Source of the DNA: an uncultured Actinomycetes bacterium
GTDB lineage: Bacteria > Actinomycetota > Acidimicrobiia > Acidimicrobiales > Acidimicrobilacustridaceae
Length of the DNA: 5,271 nt
Direction of reading: 5' to 3'
Assembly: GCA_945957335.1 (NCBI GenBank)
Contig: CAMFLJ010000272.1
Location: 1-5,271 of the forward strand
Of the stretch, positions 5,224 to 5,271 are shown one piece after another. The notes below the pieces were generated by a model. It saw nothing but the letters and a program-made list of their open reading frames with translations, was not told the origin of the DNA and made no database searches. The translations under genes and the position numbers were made by a program. Position 1 is the first letter of the stretch. The number at the start of each line of letters is the position of its first letter.

Positions 5224-5256
5224 CTGTCTCTTATACACATCTGACGCTGCCGACGA
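5224..5256 (+). other. Illumina Nextera transposase adapter (artefact)
   Basis: The bases start with the 19-base mosaic-end sequence CTGTCTCTTATACACATCT and continue with GACGCTGCCGACGA. Together these 33 bases are the reverse complement of the Nextera read-1 adapter. This is library sequence left at a contig end, not a transposon of the organism. It cuts the Nudix-like gene and creates false peptides in three frames (MYKRQ and MCIRDR on the minus strand, LSLIHI on the plus). Confidence 0.97.
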
Positions 5257-5271
5257 AGAGGATGGTGGGGG
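5257..5271 (+). other. Sequencing index and poly-G tail (artefact)
   Basis: AGAGGATG (5257-5264) matches, at seven of eight bases, AGAGGATA, the reverse complement of Nextera index S503 as I remember it. GTG then matches the start of the flow-cell primer sequence, and GGGG follows where TAGA is expected. G replacing other bases fits the no-signal calls of two-colour Illumina instruments. Not biological. Confidence 0.75.

Noticed and set aside
5224..5256. A Tn5-type transposon end
   Set aside because: The 19-base mosaic end is used by Tn5 but is followed here by synthetic Nextera primer sequence and an index, and no transposase gene is present.

Overview
The window is very GC-rich with strong G/C third-position bias. 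It carries an HD-GYP regulator of the tandem actinobacterial type, short proline/alanine/threonine-rich exported proteins and a DhmA-like haloalkane dehalogenase. This suggests a high-GC actinobacterium; Acidimicrobiia would fit, but that is a guess from protein style, not a phylogeny. The right end runs into Illumina Nextera adapter sequence, so this is the end of a draft (probably metagenomic) contig and the last 48 bases are not biological.

Layout. Bases 1-1361 (minus): an HD-GYP signalling protein with two tandem HD-GYP-like units, cut at the left edge where a LuxR-type DNA-binding domain would be expected. It appears to start at a rare ATT codon. A 91-base divergent intergenic region follows. 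Bases 1453-1800 (plus): a small DUF3303-like alpha/beta protein closed by a 10-bp terminator-like hairpin. A compact 144-base intergenic region then holds that hairpin, a candidate promoter, an ACTG/CAGT repeat cluster and two leader hairpins. Bases 1945-2862 (plus): haloalkane dehalogenase, coupled by a 4-base overlap to a lipoprotein of unknown function (2859-3617). Only 6 bases separate this from the convergent minus-strand gene for a membrane-anchored or secreted Ala/Thr/Pro-rich protein with two C-terminal cysteines (3624-4115). After a 205-base divergent region comes a 224-residue protein of an unnamed family (4321-4995). Fifteen bases further is the C-terminal part of a convergent minus-strand gene, probably a Nudix hydrolase (5011-5223), whose 5' part is replaced by adapter.

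How they work together. The only clear operon is dehalogenase plus lipoprotein. The first gene would act in cyclic-di-GMP or related signalling. The other genes look like ordinary chromosomal neighbours. I see no mobile element, tRNA, rRNA, CRISPR array or phage gene, and no gene-free stretch over 300 bases. I do not see a convincing new multi-gene system. The most unusual points are the dehalogenase-lipoprotein pair and its structured leader, the ATT start, and the adapter artefact.
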